Assembly (NCBI RefSeq): GCF_027460265.1
Contig: NZ_JAPZBC010000001.1
Span: 1,736,001 to 1,800,000, forward strand
DNA: 64,000 nucleotides
From: Streptomyces sp. WMMC940
GTDB lineage: Bacteria; Actinomycetota; Actinomycetes; Streptomycetales; Streptomycetaceae
Direction of reading: 5' to 3'
Part shown: piece by piece, positions 23,639 through 32,937 of the stretch
Numbering within the stretch: the stretch's first letter is position 1
How the letters are laid out: every line of letters begins with the position of its first letter
Position numbers and translations under genes: made by a program
Notes under the pieces: generated by a model
The model's database searches: none
Told to the model about the DNA's origin: nothing
The model's input: the letters and a program-made list of their open reading frames with translations, nothing else

Positions 23639-24781
23639 CTACGCGTACGGGCTGTCCGCGCCGGCCGCCGCCGGGCGCTCCGACCGCGCCGGGCAGCATC
23701 CGATCGGGCAGAGGTCGTGGGACGGCCCCAGCTCACCGAGCGCACACCGCTCCACCACCTTCCCCCGCTCGGTCGCCGCCCGCTCCAGGAGCAGGTCGCG
23801 GACCGCCGCCGCGAAGCGCGGGTCCGCCCCGACCGTCGCCGACCGACGGACCGGGAACCCCAGTTCGGCGGCCCTGGCGGTGGCCTCCGTGTCCAGGTCG
23901 TACAGGACCTCCATGTGGTCCGACACGAAGCCGATCGGCACCATCACGGCGGCCGGGACCCCCTCGCCGTGCAGCTCCTCCAGGTGGTCGCAGATGTCCG
24001 GCTCCAGCCAGGGGATGTGCGGGGCACCGCTGCGCGACTGGTACACGAGACGCCAGGGGTGGTCGGTGCCGGTCTCCTCCCTGATCGCGTCGACGATCAC
24101 CCTCGCCACGTCGAGGTGCTGCTTCACGTAGGCCCCGCCGTCGCCGTGGTCGGCGACCGGACCCGAGCTGTCCGCGGCCGCGTCCGGGATCGAGTGGGTG
24201 GTGAACGCCAGGTGCGCGCCCGCCCGCACGTCCTCGGGCAGGTCGGCGAGCGACGCGAGCACGCCCTCCACCATCGGGGCGAGGAAACCGGGGTGGTTGA
24301 AGTAGTGCCTCAGCTTGTCGACGCGCGGCAGCGGCAGCCCCTCCGCCTCCAGCGCGGCGAGCGCGTCCGCGAGGTTCTCCCGGTACTGCCGGCAGCCCGA
24401 GTACGAGGCGTACGCGCTGGTGGCGAGCACGGCCACCCGGCGGCGCCCGTCGAGGACCATCTCGCGGAGGGTGTCCGTCAGGTACGGCGCCCAGTTCCGG
24501 TTGCCCCAGTAGACCGGCAGATCGAGGCCGGCGCCGGCGAAGTCCTTGCGGAGCGCGTGCAGCAGCGCCCGGTTCTGGTCGTTGATCGGGCTGACCCCGC
24601 CGAAGAGGAAGTAGTGCCGGCCGACTTCCTTCAGGCGCTCCTTGGGGATGCCGCGGCCGCGCGTCACGTTCTCCAGGAACGGGACCACGTCGTCCGGTCC
24701 TTCGGGACCGCCGAAGGAGAGCAGCAGCAGGGCGTCGTAGGGGGCTGGGTCGCGCGGGGCGGGATCGTGCTGTTCGGCCAT
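23639..24781 (-). CDS. hemH: Ferrochelatase (coproporphyrin III type in actinobacteria)
   Basis: A 380-residue protein starting [19 protein letters not shown]. The catalytic domain has [52 protein letters not shown] with the metal-site His, [17 protein letters not shown] and [15 protein letters not shown]. Actinobacterial enzymes insert iron into coproporphyrin III, so the name cpfC also applies. The C-terminal region carries Cys in [10 protein letters not shown] and in [10 protein letters not shown], and GCRQY has another, matching the 2Fe-2S cluster reported for actinobacterial ferrochelatases. It is divergent from the MFS gene at 24889. Confidence 0.92.
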   Translation of the reverse strand: MAEQHDPAPRDPAPYDALLLLSFGGPEGPDDVVPFLENVTRGRGIPKERLKEVGRHYFLFGGVSPINDQNRALLHALRKDFAGAGLDLPVYWGNRNWAPYLTDTLREMVLDGRRRVAVLATSAYASYSGCRQYRENLADALAALEAEGLPLPRVDKLRHYFNHPGFLAPMVEGVLASLADLPEDVRAGAHLAFTTHSIPDAAADSSGPVADHGDGGAYVKQHLDVARVIVDAIREETGTDHPWRLVYQSRSGAPHIPWLEPDICDHLEELHGEGVPAAVMVPIGFVSDHMEVLYDLDTEATARAAELGFPVRRSATVGADPRFAAAVRDLLLERAATERGKVVERCALGELGPSHDLCPIGCCPARSERPAAAGADSPYA

Positions 24782-24888
24782 GGTGCGATCCTCCCACCAG
24801 CCTCGGACAGCGGAAAAACCGCACTGGAGTAAGGGTTGCCTCACCAGTAAGCTGTACCGGCCACTCACATTCCTTACGGAGCGCCGTC

Positions 24889-26133
24889 TTGCCCAGTCCC
24901 TACCGCGCCCTTTTCGCGGCCCCCGGCACCCTGGCGTTCTCCGCCGCGGGCCTCTTCGGGCGCATGCCACTGTCCATGATGGGCGTCGGCATCGTGGCCA
25001 TGGTCTCCCAGCTGACGGGGCGCTACAGCCTCGCCGGTTGGCTCTCCGCGACCCTGGCGCTCTCGGCGGCGGTGCTCGGCCCCCAGGTGTCCCGGCTGGT
25101 CGACCGGCACGGGCAGAGCAGGGTGCTGCGCCCCGCCCTGCTGATATCGGTCGCCGCGGTGGGGGGACTGCTCGTCTGCGCCCGTCAAGGGGCGCCGAAC
25201 TGGATGCTGTTCGCGTTCACCGCCTGCGCCGGATGCATTCCGGCCGTCGGCGCGATGACGCGGTCGCGCTGGGCGGCGATCTACCAGGGTTCGCCCCGCG
25301 AACTGCACACCGCGTACGCCTTCGAGTCGATCGTCGACGAGGTGTGCTTCATCGTCGGCCCGATCATCTCCATCGGTCTGTCCACGGTCTGGTTCCCCGA
25401 GGCGGGCCCGCTGCTGGCCACCGCCTTCCTGGTGATCGGCGTGCTCTGGCTCACGGCGCAGCGCGCGACCGAGCCCGCGCCGCACCCGCGTACGTCCGAC
25501 AGCGGCGGTTCCGCGCTGCGCTCCCCCGGTCTGCGGGTGCTGGTCGTGACCTTCGTCGCGACGGGCGCCATCTTCGGCTCGATCGACGTGGTGACGGTGG
25601 CCTTCGCCGAGGAGCAGGGCAGCAAGGCCGCGGCCAGCCTGGTCCTGGCGGTGTACGCGCTGGGCTCCTGCCTGGCAGGAGCGGTCTTCGGCCTGCTGCA
25701 CCTGAAGGGCGAGCCGGCCCGCAGGTGGGTACTGGGCGTGTGCGCGATGGCCGTGAGTATGATCCCCCTCCAACTGGCCGGGAACTTGGTGGTCCTGGCC
25801 GTGGCGCTCTTTGTCGCGGGCCTGGCCATCGCGCCCACCATGGTGACGACCATGGCCCTCGTCGAAGCGCACGTACCGCGCACCAAGCTGACCGAGGGCA
25901 TGACCTGGACCGGTACCGGGCTCGCGGTCGGCGTCTCGCTCGGCTTGTCGGCCTCAGGATGGGTGGTTGACGAGTACGGGGCCGGTGCCGCGTACGCGGT
26001 GCCCGCGGTGGCGGGAGCGCTCGCGGTCGTGGTCGCGTTCCCGGGGTACAACCGGCTGCGCAGGCCGGTGCCGACGCGGGAGGGGCGGGATGACGAGCAC
26101 ATCCGGGACCACGACGAGGAACGCGTGGCGTAA
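24889..26133 (+). CDS. MFS transporter, probably an exporter
   Basis: A 414-residue protein with about 11-12 hydrophobic segments. The start is TTG 24889 with GGAG upstream. Signature pieces include [20 protein letters not shown] and [20 protein letters not shown] (the conserved loop 2-3 Arg/Asp region of the MFS) and [20 protein letters not shown]. The substrate is unknown; similar genes sit next to ferrochelatase genes in Streptomyces, but a role in haem or metal export is only a guess. Its end overlaps the start of the FAD oxidase gene by 44 bases, so the two are co-transcribed. Confidence 0.85.
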   Translation: MPSPYRALFAAPGTLAFSAAGLFGRMPLSMMGVGIVAMVSQLTGRYSLAGWLSATLALSAAVLGPQVSRLVDRHGQSRVLRPALLISVAAVGGLLVCARQGAPNWMLFAFTACAGCIPAVGAMTRSRWAAIYQGSPRELHTAYAFESIVDEVCFIVGPIISIGLSTVWFPEAGPLLATAFLVIGVLWLTAQRATEPAPHPRTSDSGGSALRSPGLRVLVVTFVATGAIFGSIDVVTVAFAEEQGSKAAASLVLAVYALGSCLAGAVFGLLHLKGEPARRWVLGVCAMAVSMIPLQLAGNLVVLAVALFVAGLAIAPTMVTTMALVEAHVPRTKLTEGMTWTGTGLAVGVSLGLSASGWVVDEYGAGAAYAVPAVAGALAVVVAFPGYNRLRRPVPTREGRDDEHIRDHDEERVA

Positions 26134-27421
26134 CTGGGCGGGCACGGTGACCGCCCGTCCGGTGCGGGAGGTCACTCCGGCCTCGGCGGGGGAACTGGCC
26201 GAGGCCGTGCGCCGCGCCGCGGAGGACGGTCTGCGGGTGAAGACGGTCGGCACCGGCCACTCGTTCACCGCGATCGCCGCGACGGACGGCGTGCTGGTGA
26301 GGCCCGATCTCCTCACGGGCATCCGGGAGATCGACCGTACGGCGATGACGGTGACCGTCGAGGCCGGCACCCCGCTGAAGCGGCTCAACGCCGCGCTCGC
26401 CCGCGAGGACCTGTCGCTCACGAACATGGGCGACATCATGGAGCAGACGGTCGCGGGTGCCACGAGCACCGGGACGCACGGCACCGGCCGGGACTCCGCC
26501 TCGATCGCCGCGCAGATCCGGGGGATCGAGCTGATCACGGCGGACGGTTCGGTGCTGACCTGCTCCGAGAAGGGGACCGGCGAGGAGCGCGAGCTCTTCG
26601 CCGCGGCCAGGATCGGACTCGGCGCACTGGGCGTGATCAGCGCGATCACCCTCGCCGTCGAGCCGATGTTCCTGTTGACGGCCCGCGAGGAGCCGATGTC
26701 CTTCGACCGGGTGACTTCGGAGTTCGACGAGCTGCACGCGGAGAACGAGCACTTCGAGTTCTACTGGTTCCCCCACACGGGCAGCTGCAACACCAAACGC
26801 AACAACCGCAGCTCCGGTCCCGTCGCCCCGCCCGGAGCGGTCAGCGGGTGGATCGAGGACGAATTCCTCTCCAACGGACTGTTCCAGGTGGTCAATTCAC
26901 TCGGACGTGCGATACCGGCCACGATTCCGGCGATCGCGAAGGTCTCCAGCCGCGCGCTGTCCGCTCGCACGTACACGGACATTCCCTACAAGGTCTTCAC
27001 AAGTCCCCGCCGGGTGCGCTTCGTCGAGATGGAATACGCGCTCCCGAGGGAGGCCGCGGTCGCCGCGCTGCGTGAGCTGAAGGCCATGGTCGACCGTTCG
27101 CCGCTCCGGATCAGCTTCCCCGTGGAGGTGCGGACGGCACCCGCCGACGACATCACGCTGTCCACCGCGTCCGGGCGCGAGACCGCGTACATCGCCGTGC
27201 ACATGTACAAGGGCACGCCGTACCGCTCGTACTTCACCGCGGTGGAGCGGATCATGACCGCGCACGGCGGCCGGCCGCACTGGGGCAAGATCCACACGCG
27301 CGACGCGGAGTACTTCGAGAGCGTGTACCCGCGGTTCGGCGAGTTCCTGGCGCTGCGCGACCGGCTGGATCCCGACCGGGTGTTCGGCAACGACCATCTG
27401 CGGCGGGTACTGGGCGCCTGA
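26090..27421 (+). CDS. FAD-linked D-arabinono-1,4-lactone-type oxidase
   Basis: A 443-residue protein starting at ATG 26090 with AGGGGCGGG upstream. The N-terminal FAD_binding_4 domain has VREVTPASAGELAEAVRRAA, VKTVGTGHSFTAIAATDGVLV and NMGDIMEQTVAGATSTGTHGTG, typical of the VAO/PCMH fold. The C-terminal ALO domain ends GGRPHWGKIHTRDAEYFESV and DRLDPDRVFGNDHLRRVLG, where the HWGK segment is characteristic of aldonolactone oxidases and alditol oxidase. It oxidises a sugar lactone or alditol with O2 or another acceptor. The gene overlaps the MFS gene by 44 bases, and a hairpin follows at 27421-27462. Confidence 0.88.
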   Translation: MTSTSGTTTRNAWRNWAGTVTARPVREVTPASAGELAEAVRRAAEDGLRVKTVGTGHSFTAIAATDGVLVRPDLLTGIREIDRTAMTVTVEAGTPLKRLNAALAREDLSLTNMGDIMEQTVAGATSTGTHGTGRDSASIAAQIRGIELITADGSVLTCSEKGTGEERELFAAARIGLGALGVISAITLAVEPMFLLTAREEPMSFDRVTSEFDELHAENEHFEFYWFPHTGSCNTKRNNRSSGPVAPPGAVSGWIEDEFLSNGLFQVVNSLGRAIPATIPAIAKVSSRALSARTYTDIPYKVFTSPRRVRFVEMEYALPREAAVAALRELKAMVDRSPLRISFPVEVRTAPADDITLSTASGRETAYIAVHMYKGTPYRSYFTAVERIMTAHGGRPHWGKIHTRDAEYFESVYPRFGEFLALRDRLDPDRVFGNDHLRRVLGA

Positions 27422-27462
27422 GGGCCTGCAGGGGACCGAGGTCTTGTTTCCCTGCATGCCCT
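27421..27462 (+). terminator. Hairpin after the lactone oxidase gene
   Basis: 13-base arms at 27421-27433 and 27450-27462 with one mismatch and a 16-base loop, at the stop codon and 20 bases from the convergent gene end. Confidence 0.5.
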
Positions 27463-27481
27463 CGGGGCGCCGGCGCCTGCG

Positions 27482-28372
27482 CTAAGGGGCGTCCGGCGCC
27501 GTCCCTCGCGTGGATCCGGCCGGCGCGGGCGCGGAGGGCGCCGAGTCCTGCGGCGCCGCCGGGGCCTCGTCATCGGCGGAGGCGGAAGGGCCGGAGGACG
27601 GCCGGTCCCCTTCACCACCGTCATTCCCCGGACCGGAGCCCGACGCGGAGCCGGAGCCGCCCCGACCGTCGCCCTCGGTGCCGCTCCCACCCCGGTCGCC
27701 CGCACCGCTGCCCGCTCCGGAGCCGTCGTCCGTTCCGGAAGTGCCGTCGTGTTCACCGCCCCGCTGCCCGTACCGCCCGCCGTCCCGGCTCTGCTGTGGG
27801 CCCGGCGGCGAGGGCGACTCGTCTCCGGCCGAGGACTCGCCTCCGCCGCGGACGGCCGTACCCACCGTGGTGCCCCGCCCGCCGCCGAGGTCCCGGCCGG
27901 ACGCGAGTTCGTACCCGGTGATGCCGAGCATCGCGACGGCGAAGACGACGGCGGCGGCGAGCAAGCACCGCTTCCGGCCGCGGGCGCGAGTGCCGTGGAC
28001 GGTCGCCGCGCCGAACTCCCCGTGACCGCGCGGCTCACCGTACGCGGCGGGCTCCGGTTCCGGGGAACCGGCGGGCGGCCGGCGGCCCTTGGAGCCGGTT
28101 TGCCGCGTGACATCGCGGATCTGTTCGCCGGTCCGCCGGAACAGGTGCTGGAAGAGAGAGCCGCCGCAGGTGGCCACCACACTCATCACTCCGGCGCCCA
28201 GAATCGTTCCGTAGACGCCGAGTCGAGAGGCGAGGACGGCCGCCGCGACCGCCGCGAGGGCACTGCCCGCGACCTGCGGAACGCTCAGGTCCAGTCGCCG
28301 CTCCTTCCGCTCCGCCGCGCCGTCGTCCCTCGTGTGATGCATCTCCGGCCTCTGCTTACCCATCTGTCCCAC
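27482..28372 (-). CDS. Membrane protein with long Gly/Ser/Asp/Pro-rich tail, unknown function
   Basis: A 296-residue protein if started at GTG 28372 (an ATG at 28363, MGKQRPEMHH, is equally good, after GGTGGG). Two hydrophobic segments can be seen, at about residues 35-62 (VAGSALAAVAAAVLASRLG...) and 137-155 (CLLAAAVVFAVAMLGITGYEL). Between them lies a basic cytosolic loop. After residue 160 the sequence is low-complexity Gly/Ser/Asp/Pro, likely disordered and outside the membrane. I do not recognise the family. It is convergent with the lactone oxidase gene and divergent from sepH across a 459-base gap. Confidence 0.65.
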   Translation of the reverse strand: MGQMGKQRPEMHHTRDDGAAERKERRLDLSVPQVAGSALAAVAAAVLASRLGVYGTILGAGVMSVVATCGGSLFQHLFRRTGEQIRDVTRQTGSKGRRPPAGSPEPEPAAYGEPRGHGEFGAATVHGTRARGRKRCLLAAAVVFAVAMLGITGYELASGRDLGGGRGTTVGTAVRGGGESSAGDESPSPPGPQQSRDGGRYGQRGGEHDGTSGTDDGSGAGSGAGDRGGSGTEGDGRGGSGSASGSGPGNDGGEGDRPSSGPSASADDEAPAAPQDSAPSAPAPAGSTRGTAPDAP

Positions 28373-28831
28373 CGTGCACCAGGTAGGGACATATGGGCGA
28401 ATCGAATAGTTCCGATTCTGTGGATTCTGTGAAGCTTGCCACCCCCGAATCCGGGGTAGAGGAACGGAACTTGCGGCCTACGCGACAAGTTCGGCGGCGC
28501 GCCGGTCCACCCCGATGGCCCGAATGGAGTACTGTGACGAGCCCTGGGTCCGGTCTCTCTCACGGGTGCACGGCCCCGGGGACAGGGGGCCGAAAGCGGC
28601 ACTCGAACCGGCGGCGCCGTGGCACCGCGCGGTCGCCTGCTGTAAAGGGTGGCGATGCTCGTCACCCTGCGTTGCAAACAGGTAACCGTGCCATAACGGC
28701 GGTCCAGGGCCCATGCCCGACACGCCGGGCAACTCGGCAAGGTTGTGGCAGGCTGCACCCGGGCAGGCCACACTCGACTAGCGGAAGCAGCGACGCACGT
28801 GACGTCGGCAGGCACCACCCGGGAGGTCCCC
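28373..28831. other. 459-base divergent region upstream of sepH
   Basis: No credible gene on either strand. It holds the promoters of sepH and of the membrane-protein gene. I see no strong palindrome or RNA structure apart from short GC-rich repeats. Confidence 0.5.
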
Positions 28832-29869
28832 ATGCCCGAACTGCGTGTCGTGGCCGTCTCAAACGACGGCACACGACTGGTGCTGAAGGCTGCGGACAGC
28901 ACGGAGTACACGCTTCCGATTGATGAACGGCTGCGCGCCGCCGTCCGCAACGACCGCGCGCGCCTCGGCCAGATCGAGATCGAGGTCGAGAGCCACCTCC
29001 GCCCGCGCGACATCCAGGCGCGCATACGAGCAGGCGCGTCCGCGGAGGAGGTCGCCCAGCTCGCCGGCATTCCCGTGGAACGGGTACGCCGGTTCGAGGG
29101 ACCCGTCCTCGCGGAGCGCGCGTTCATGGCGGAGCGTGCGCGCAAGACGCCCGTCCGCCGTCCCGGGGAGAACACCGGGCCGCAGCTCGGCGAGGCCGTG
29201 CAGGAGCGCCTGCTCCTGCGGGGTGCCGAGAAGGACACCGTCCAGTGGGACTCCTGGCGGCGCGACGACGGCACTTGGGAAGTGCTGCTGGTCTACCGGG
29301 TGGCGGGAGAGCCGCACTCGGCGAGTTGGACGTACGACCCGCCGCGCCGGCTGGTCCAGGCCGTCGACGACGAGGCCCGGGCGCTGATCGGGGAGACGGA
29401 CGACGCCATCGGCGTCACCCATGAGCCGAGCTTCCCGTTCGTACCGCGCATCGCCCGGCTTCCCCGGGACCGGCCGCTCGACCGCGCCCCGGACCGCCCC
29501 GCGCAGCTCCCGGCGCCGGAGCCCGAGGCCGACGAGACCGGGCGGGACTCGCTGACCAGCCTGCTGGAGGCGGTCCCGAGCTTCCGCGGCGACCTCGTCG
29601 TGCCGGAGCGGCCGGCGCCGGAGACGCCGGCCGCCGAGCCCGTACAGGAACCCGAGGCCGAGGAGCCCCCCGCGCCCGCGGCGTCCGCCGGCGCCGGCTC
29701 GGCGTACGCGGACGTCCTGATGCCGCGTTCGGTCACCGGCCACCGTGATCGCCTCACCGGAACCACGGACCGGCAGGCCGAGGCCGACGGCGTCCGCCCG
29801 GGCCGCCGCGCGGCGGTTCCGAGCTGGGACGAGATCGTGTTCGGCACCCGCCGGAAGAAGCAGGAGTAG
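28832..29869 (+). CDS. sepH: SepH cell-division protein (DUF3071)
   Basis: A 345-residue protein starting at ATG 28832 with GGGAGG upstream. The N-terminal DUF3071 domain (MPELRVVAVSNDGTRLVLKA) contains a helix-turn-helix-like segment, RDIQARIRAGASAEEVAQLA, and WDSWRRDDGTWEVLLVYRVAG. A long acidic, proline-rich linker follows (residues about 220-310), and the end is a conserved basic C-terminal motif, SWDEIVFGTRRKKQE. SepH directly stimulates FtsZ assembly in Streptomyces and Mycobacterium. Its full length and the end motif match the characterised protein. A terminator at 29886-29927 follows. Confidence 0.94.
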   Translation: MPELRVVAVSNDGTRLVLKAADSTEYTLPIDERLRAAVRNDRARLGQIEIEVESHLRPRDIQARIRAGASAEEVAQLAGIPVERVRRFEGPVLAERAFMAERARKTPVRRPGENTGPQLGEAVQERLLLRGAEKDTVQWDSWRRDDGTWEVLLVYRVAGEPHSASWTYDPPRRLVQAVDDEARALIGETDDAIGVTHEPSFPFVPRIARLPRDRPLDRAPDRPAQLPAPEPEADETGRDSLTSLLEAVPSFRGDLVVPERPAPETPAAEPVQEPEAEEPPAPAASAGAGSAYADVLMPRSVTGHRDRLTGTTDRQAEADGVRPGRRAAVPSWDEIVFGTRRKKQE

Positions 29870-29885
29870 CCCCCTCCGGCCATCG

Positions 29886-29927
29886 CGGTGGAGGGCTCAT
29901 ACGGGTTTCCGTATGAGCCCTCCACCG
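29886..29927. terminator. Strong two-way hairpin between sepH and the sulfurtransferase gene
   Basis: Perfect 19-bp arms at 29886-29904 and 29909-29927 with loop GTTT, 17 bases after the sepH stop. Confidence 0.8.
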
Positions 29928-30030
29928 TTCTCCGGTGCCGCATCAGGCGAGTTCGCCCCGTCGCGAGGCCCGGCACGGCGAACCGCGGCGTTGCCGAACC
30001 AGCCGAGCGTGTCGGTCCGGCCCCTGCCCG

Positions 30031-30885
30031 CTATCGCGGGTCGGGGCCCGTGGCGACCGGCCGGGTGGGATCGGAGGACCACTCCGACCAGGAACCGGCG
30101 TAGAGCGCCGCCGGGATTCCGGCGATCGCCAGAGCCAGGACCTCGTGCGCGCCGGAGACGCCGGAGCCGCAGTAGACACCGACCTCGCGAGCGTCCTCGG
30201 CGCCCAGTCGCTTGAAACGGGCGGCCAGTTCCTCGCGGGACAGGAAAGTGGTGGCGCCCTCCGAGACGTTCTCCGTGGTCGGAGCCGAGACCGCGCCGGG
30301 GATGTGCCCGCCGACGGGGTCGATCGGCTCGACGTCGCCCCGGTAGCGCTCGGCCGCCCGGGCGTCCAGCAGCAGTCCGGACCGGGCGAGGGCCGCCGCG
30401 CCGTCCGCGTCGAGCAGCGGCAGTCCGCCGGGCACGGGCGTGAAGTCACCCGGAGCCGTGGGAGGGACGTCCGTGCTCAACGGGCCGTCCCATGCCGCGA
30501 GACCCCCGTCCAGGACACGGACATCCGGGTGTCCGGCCCACCGCAGCAGCCACCACGCCCGCGCCGCGCCCCAGCCCTGTCCCCCGTCGTAGACGACGAC
30601 CGGGACGCCACCCGACACGCCCGCGCGGCGCATCGCCGCGCCGAAGGTCTCCGTGTCCGGTAGCGGATGCCGCCCGCCCCGCCCGGGCGGTCCCGCCAGT
30701 TCGGAGTCGAGGTCGACGTACACGGCCCCGGGGATGTGACCGGCCTCGTAGGCGGCCCGGCCGTCGAAGGGTGCGGAACCGGCGGCCTTGGCCAAGGTGA
30801 GCTGCCAGCGGACGTCGAGCAGCACCGGAGGCCGCTGACCGGCTGACTCGCCGGCGAGTTCGGTAGCGGTGATGATGGGCTTCAT
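30031..30885 (-). CDS. Thiosulfate/3-mercaptopyruvate sulfurtransferase (two rhodanese domains)
   Basis: A 284-residue protein (MKPIITATELAGESAGQRPP) at ATG 30885. Two rhodanese domains are visible. The N-terminal one has the structural motif FDGRAAYEAGHIPGAVYVDLD and carries an Asp, VVVYDGGQGWGAARAWW, where the active one has Cys. The C-terminal one carries the catalytic loop VGVYCGSGVSGAHEVL. The loop CGSGVS fits 3-mercaptopyruvate sulfurtransferase (SseA) better than strict thiosulfate rhodanese, which has CRxGxT or CRKGVT, but this is not decisive. Confidence 0.88.
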   Translation of the reverse strand: MKPIITATELAGESAGQRPPVLLDVRWQLTLAKAAGSAPFDGRAAYEAGHIPGAVYVDLDSELAGPPGRGGRHPLPDTETFGAAMRRAGVSGGVPVVVYDGGQGWGAARAWWLLRWAGHPDVRVLDGGLAAWDGPLSTDVPPTAPGDFTPVPGGLPLLDADGAAALARSGLLLDARAAERYRGDVEPIDPVGGHIPGAVSAPTTENVSEGATTFLSREELAARFKRLGAEDAREVGVYCGSGVSGAHEVLALAIAGIPAALYAGSWSEWSSDPTRPVATGPDPR

Positions 30886-31123
30886 GACGCCATCCTCGCG
30901 CAAGGGCCCGTCGTGCCCTCGGCAGCGACGTCAATGGCCGCACCGAGGATGGAAGGTGCGGGAACGGGCATCCTTCCCCGGGGGATCCCCGGGAAGAGCG
31001 GCGCGGCCGTGACGCGCGGCGCGCCCGGTGGTGCGAGCATCTGCACGGGGTGGGGCCGTCCCGTACGACGGCCGCCGGTCCCCCGCACGGCCACGACGAC
31101 GATGGTCCGAGGAGAGAGTGACG

Positions 31124-31903
31124 ATGACGACCGAGGCGACTCGGCGCAGACCCGGCGAGCCCTGCTGGGTGAGCCTCATGGTGCACGGACTCGACGCGAC
31201 GCAGGACTTCTACCGGGAGCTGTTCGGCTGGGACTTCCTCCCCGGGCCGCAGCAACTCGGCCCGTACGTCCGGGCGCTGCTCGACGGCAAGGAGGTGGCC
31301 GGCATCGGCCGACTCCCGGCGGACCGCCATCTGCCGATCGCGTGGACGCCGTACATGGCCTCGGACGACGTCGACGAGACCGCCGAGCAGATCAGGATGT
31401 GCGGCGGCACGATCGGGGTCGGGCCGCTCGACGCGGCGGACGCGGGACGGCTCGTCATCGCCGCCGACCCGGAGGGCGCGGTCTTCGGCGCCTGGCAGGC
31501 CGCCGCGCACACGGGCACCGCCCTCTTCGGCACCCACGGCACGCCCGTGTGGAACGAGCTGATGACGCGGGAGACGTCGGCGGTCGGCAAGTTCTACGAG
31601 TCGGTCTTCGGCTACGACCTCGAGCCCTCTGTCCCGGCCGGCTCCGACCGGCTGACGCTGCGCCTGGACGACCGCCCGGTGGCCTCGATCCACGGGGTGG
31701 GCCACGCGCTGCCGCGGGACAGGGGCTCGCACTGGATGACCTACTTCGAGGTCGAGGACCCCGACGCGATCGCGGACGCGGTGGTGGGGCTCGGCGGCCA
31801 CGTCGTGCGTGAACCGCACGTGGGCACGAGCGGCCGGCAGGCGACTGTGGCCGACCCCGAGGGCGCGGTCCTCACGATCGTGCGGACCCCACGACGGGCC
31901 TGA
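31124..31903 (+). CDS. VOC-family protein with two glyoxalase-like domains
   Basis: A 259-residue protein starting at ATG 31124 after GGAGAGA. Two VOC domains are present: residues about 10-125 (PCWVSLMVHGLDATQDFYRELFGWDF ... ADPEGAVFGAWQ) and about 140-255 (WNELMTRETSAVGKFYESVFGYDL ... VADPEGAVLTIVRTP). Each has the usual beta-alpha-beta-beta-beta unit with its Glu/His metal positions only partly kept. The substrate is unknown; such proteins are often called glyoxalase/bleomycin-resistance/dioxygenase family. It stands alone between a convergent tk gene and a divergent sulfurtransferase gene. Confidence 0.87.
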   Translation: MTTEATRRRPGEPCWVSLMVHGLDATQDFYRELFGWDFLPGPQQLGPYVRALLDGKEVAGIGRLPADRHLPIAWTPYMASDDVDETAEQIRMCGGTIGVGPLDAADAGRLVIAADPEGAVFGAWQAAAHTGTALFGTHGTPVWNELMTRETSAVGKFYESVFGYDLEPSVPAGSDRLTLRLDDRPVASIHGVGHALPRDRGSHWMTYFEVEDPDAIADAVVGLGGHVVREPHVGTSGRQATVADPEGAVLTIVRTPRRA

Positions 31904-32230
31904 CCCGGGCGTCGGCCGTCGCGGGCCGAGCCGGCCTCCTCCGGGGGCGTTGCCCGCGGCCGCCCCGCCTCTACCTGGTCGTCGGACGTGCCGTGGGACC
32001 CGTGGCCGTGGGAGACCCCGGAGCCGACCCCCGCCGGTCGACGCCGGGACCGCGGCGCGGCCCGTCGCCGTCGGGCCTGCCGGGAGCCCGCTCCCCCACG
32101 GACGCCATGGCGCACGTCCCGGCTGGGGTTGGCCCGTCCCGGAGCCCGTTGCCACTCCATGGGACGGCGCGCGTCCCCGGCGGGGTACGGCCCCGACGGC
32201 CCCGACGGGAGGCGCCGTGGGCGTCCGCGC
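31904..32230. other. 327-base GC-rich gap between the convergent VOC and tk genes
   Basis: I see no supported gene; the frames in it lack codon bias and homology cues. Several short CGTGGGAC/GTCCCA-type repeats occur, and any terminator for the two genes must lie here, but no long stem stands out. Confidence 0.4.
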
Positions 32231-32881
32231 TCAGTCGGCGGCCACGGGAAGCACGTCGGGCGACAGCGCCGCGGCCCGCGCGGAAGCGGCGGTCGTGCGC
32301 CGCCGGTGATGCAGCCGGCACAGCACCTCGTAGCCGATCTCGTCCAGCGACTGGTTCACGTCGCCGACGACGACCTGGGCGCCCTCGACGACCATCTCCC
32401 CACCGATCGTACGGGCGTTGTGGGTGGCGCGGGCCCCGCACCAGCACAGTGCCTCGACCTGCAGCACCTCGACCCGGTCGGCCAGCTCCACCAGCCGCTG
32501 CGATCCGGGGAACAGCTTGGACCGGAAGTCCGTCGTGATGCCGAACGCGAACACGTCGAGCCGGAGGTCGTCCACGACCCGCGCCAGCTGGTCGATCTGC
32601 TCCGGGGCGAGGAACTGGGCCTCGTCCGCGATCACGTAGTCGCAGCGTCCGCCCCGGGAGAGGTGGGCGACGAGGTAGGCGTAGAAGTCGAAGCCCTCCG
32701 CGGCCTCGATGGCGTCCGTCACCAGTCCCAGCCGGGACGACAGCTTGCCCTCGCCTGCCCGGTCGTCACGGGTGAAGATCATGCCCTGCAGTCCCCGGGC
32801 GGACCGGTTGTGCTCGATCTGAAGAGCGAGGGTGCTCTTTCCGCAGTCCATCGTTCCGGAGAAGAACACCAGCTCGGGCAT
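32231..32881 (-). CDS. tk: Thymidine kinase, type II (TK1-like)
   Basis: A 216-residue protein starting MPELVFFSGTMDCGKSTLAL, which carries the P-loop GTMDCGKST. Walker B-like VIADEAQFL and the lasso with zinc ligands follow: Cys in ALCWCGARATHN (two) and Cys/His near EVLCRLHHRR. It phosphorylates thymidine to dTMP with ATP in the salvage pathway. A C-terminal Ala/Arg-rich tail (about 20 residues) extends past the family core. The phosphatase gene lies 56 bases upstream on the same strand, and the two may be co-transcribed. Confidence 0.93.
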   Translation of the reverse strand: MPELVFFSGTMDCGKSTLALQIEHNRSARGLQGMIFTRDDRAGEGKLSSRLGLVTDAIEAAEGFDFYAYLVAHLSRGGRCDYVIADEAQFLAPEQIDQLARVVDDLRLDVFAFGITTDFRSKLFPGSQRLVELADRVEVLQVEALCWCGARATHNARTIGGEMVVEGAQVVVGDVNQSLDEIGYEVLCRLHHRRRTTAASARAAALSPDVLPVAAD

Positions 32882-32937
32882 GAGGACGTGACAGCCTTTC
32901 AGTTGTTGCCGGGGGACGCGGTCGGGGCGGTCGGACG

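Noticed and set aside
28373..28831. tRNA-like fold upstream of sepH
   Set aside because: No acceptor stem with T-loop sequence could be placed.
31904..32230. Possible small gene in the VOC-tk gap
   Set aside because: All frames are proline/arginine-rich and have no start with a ribosome site or recognisable domain.
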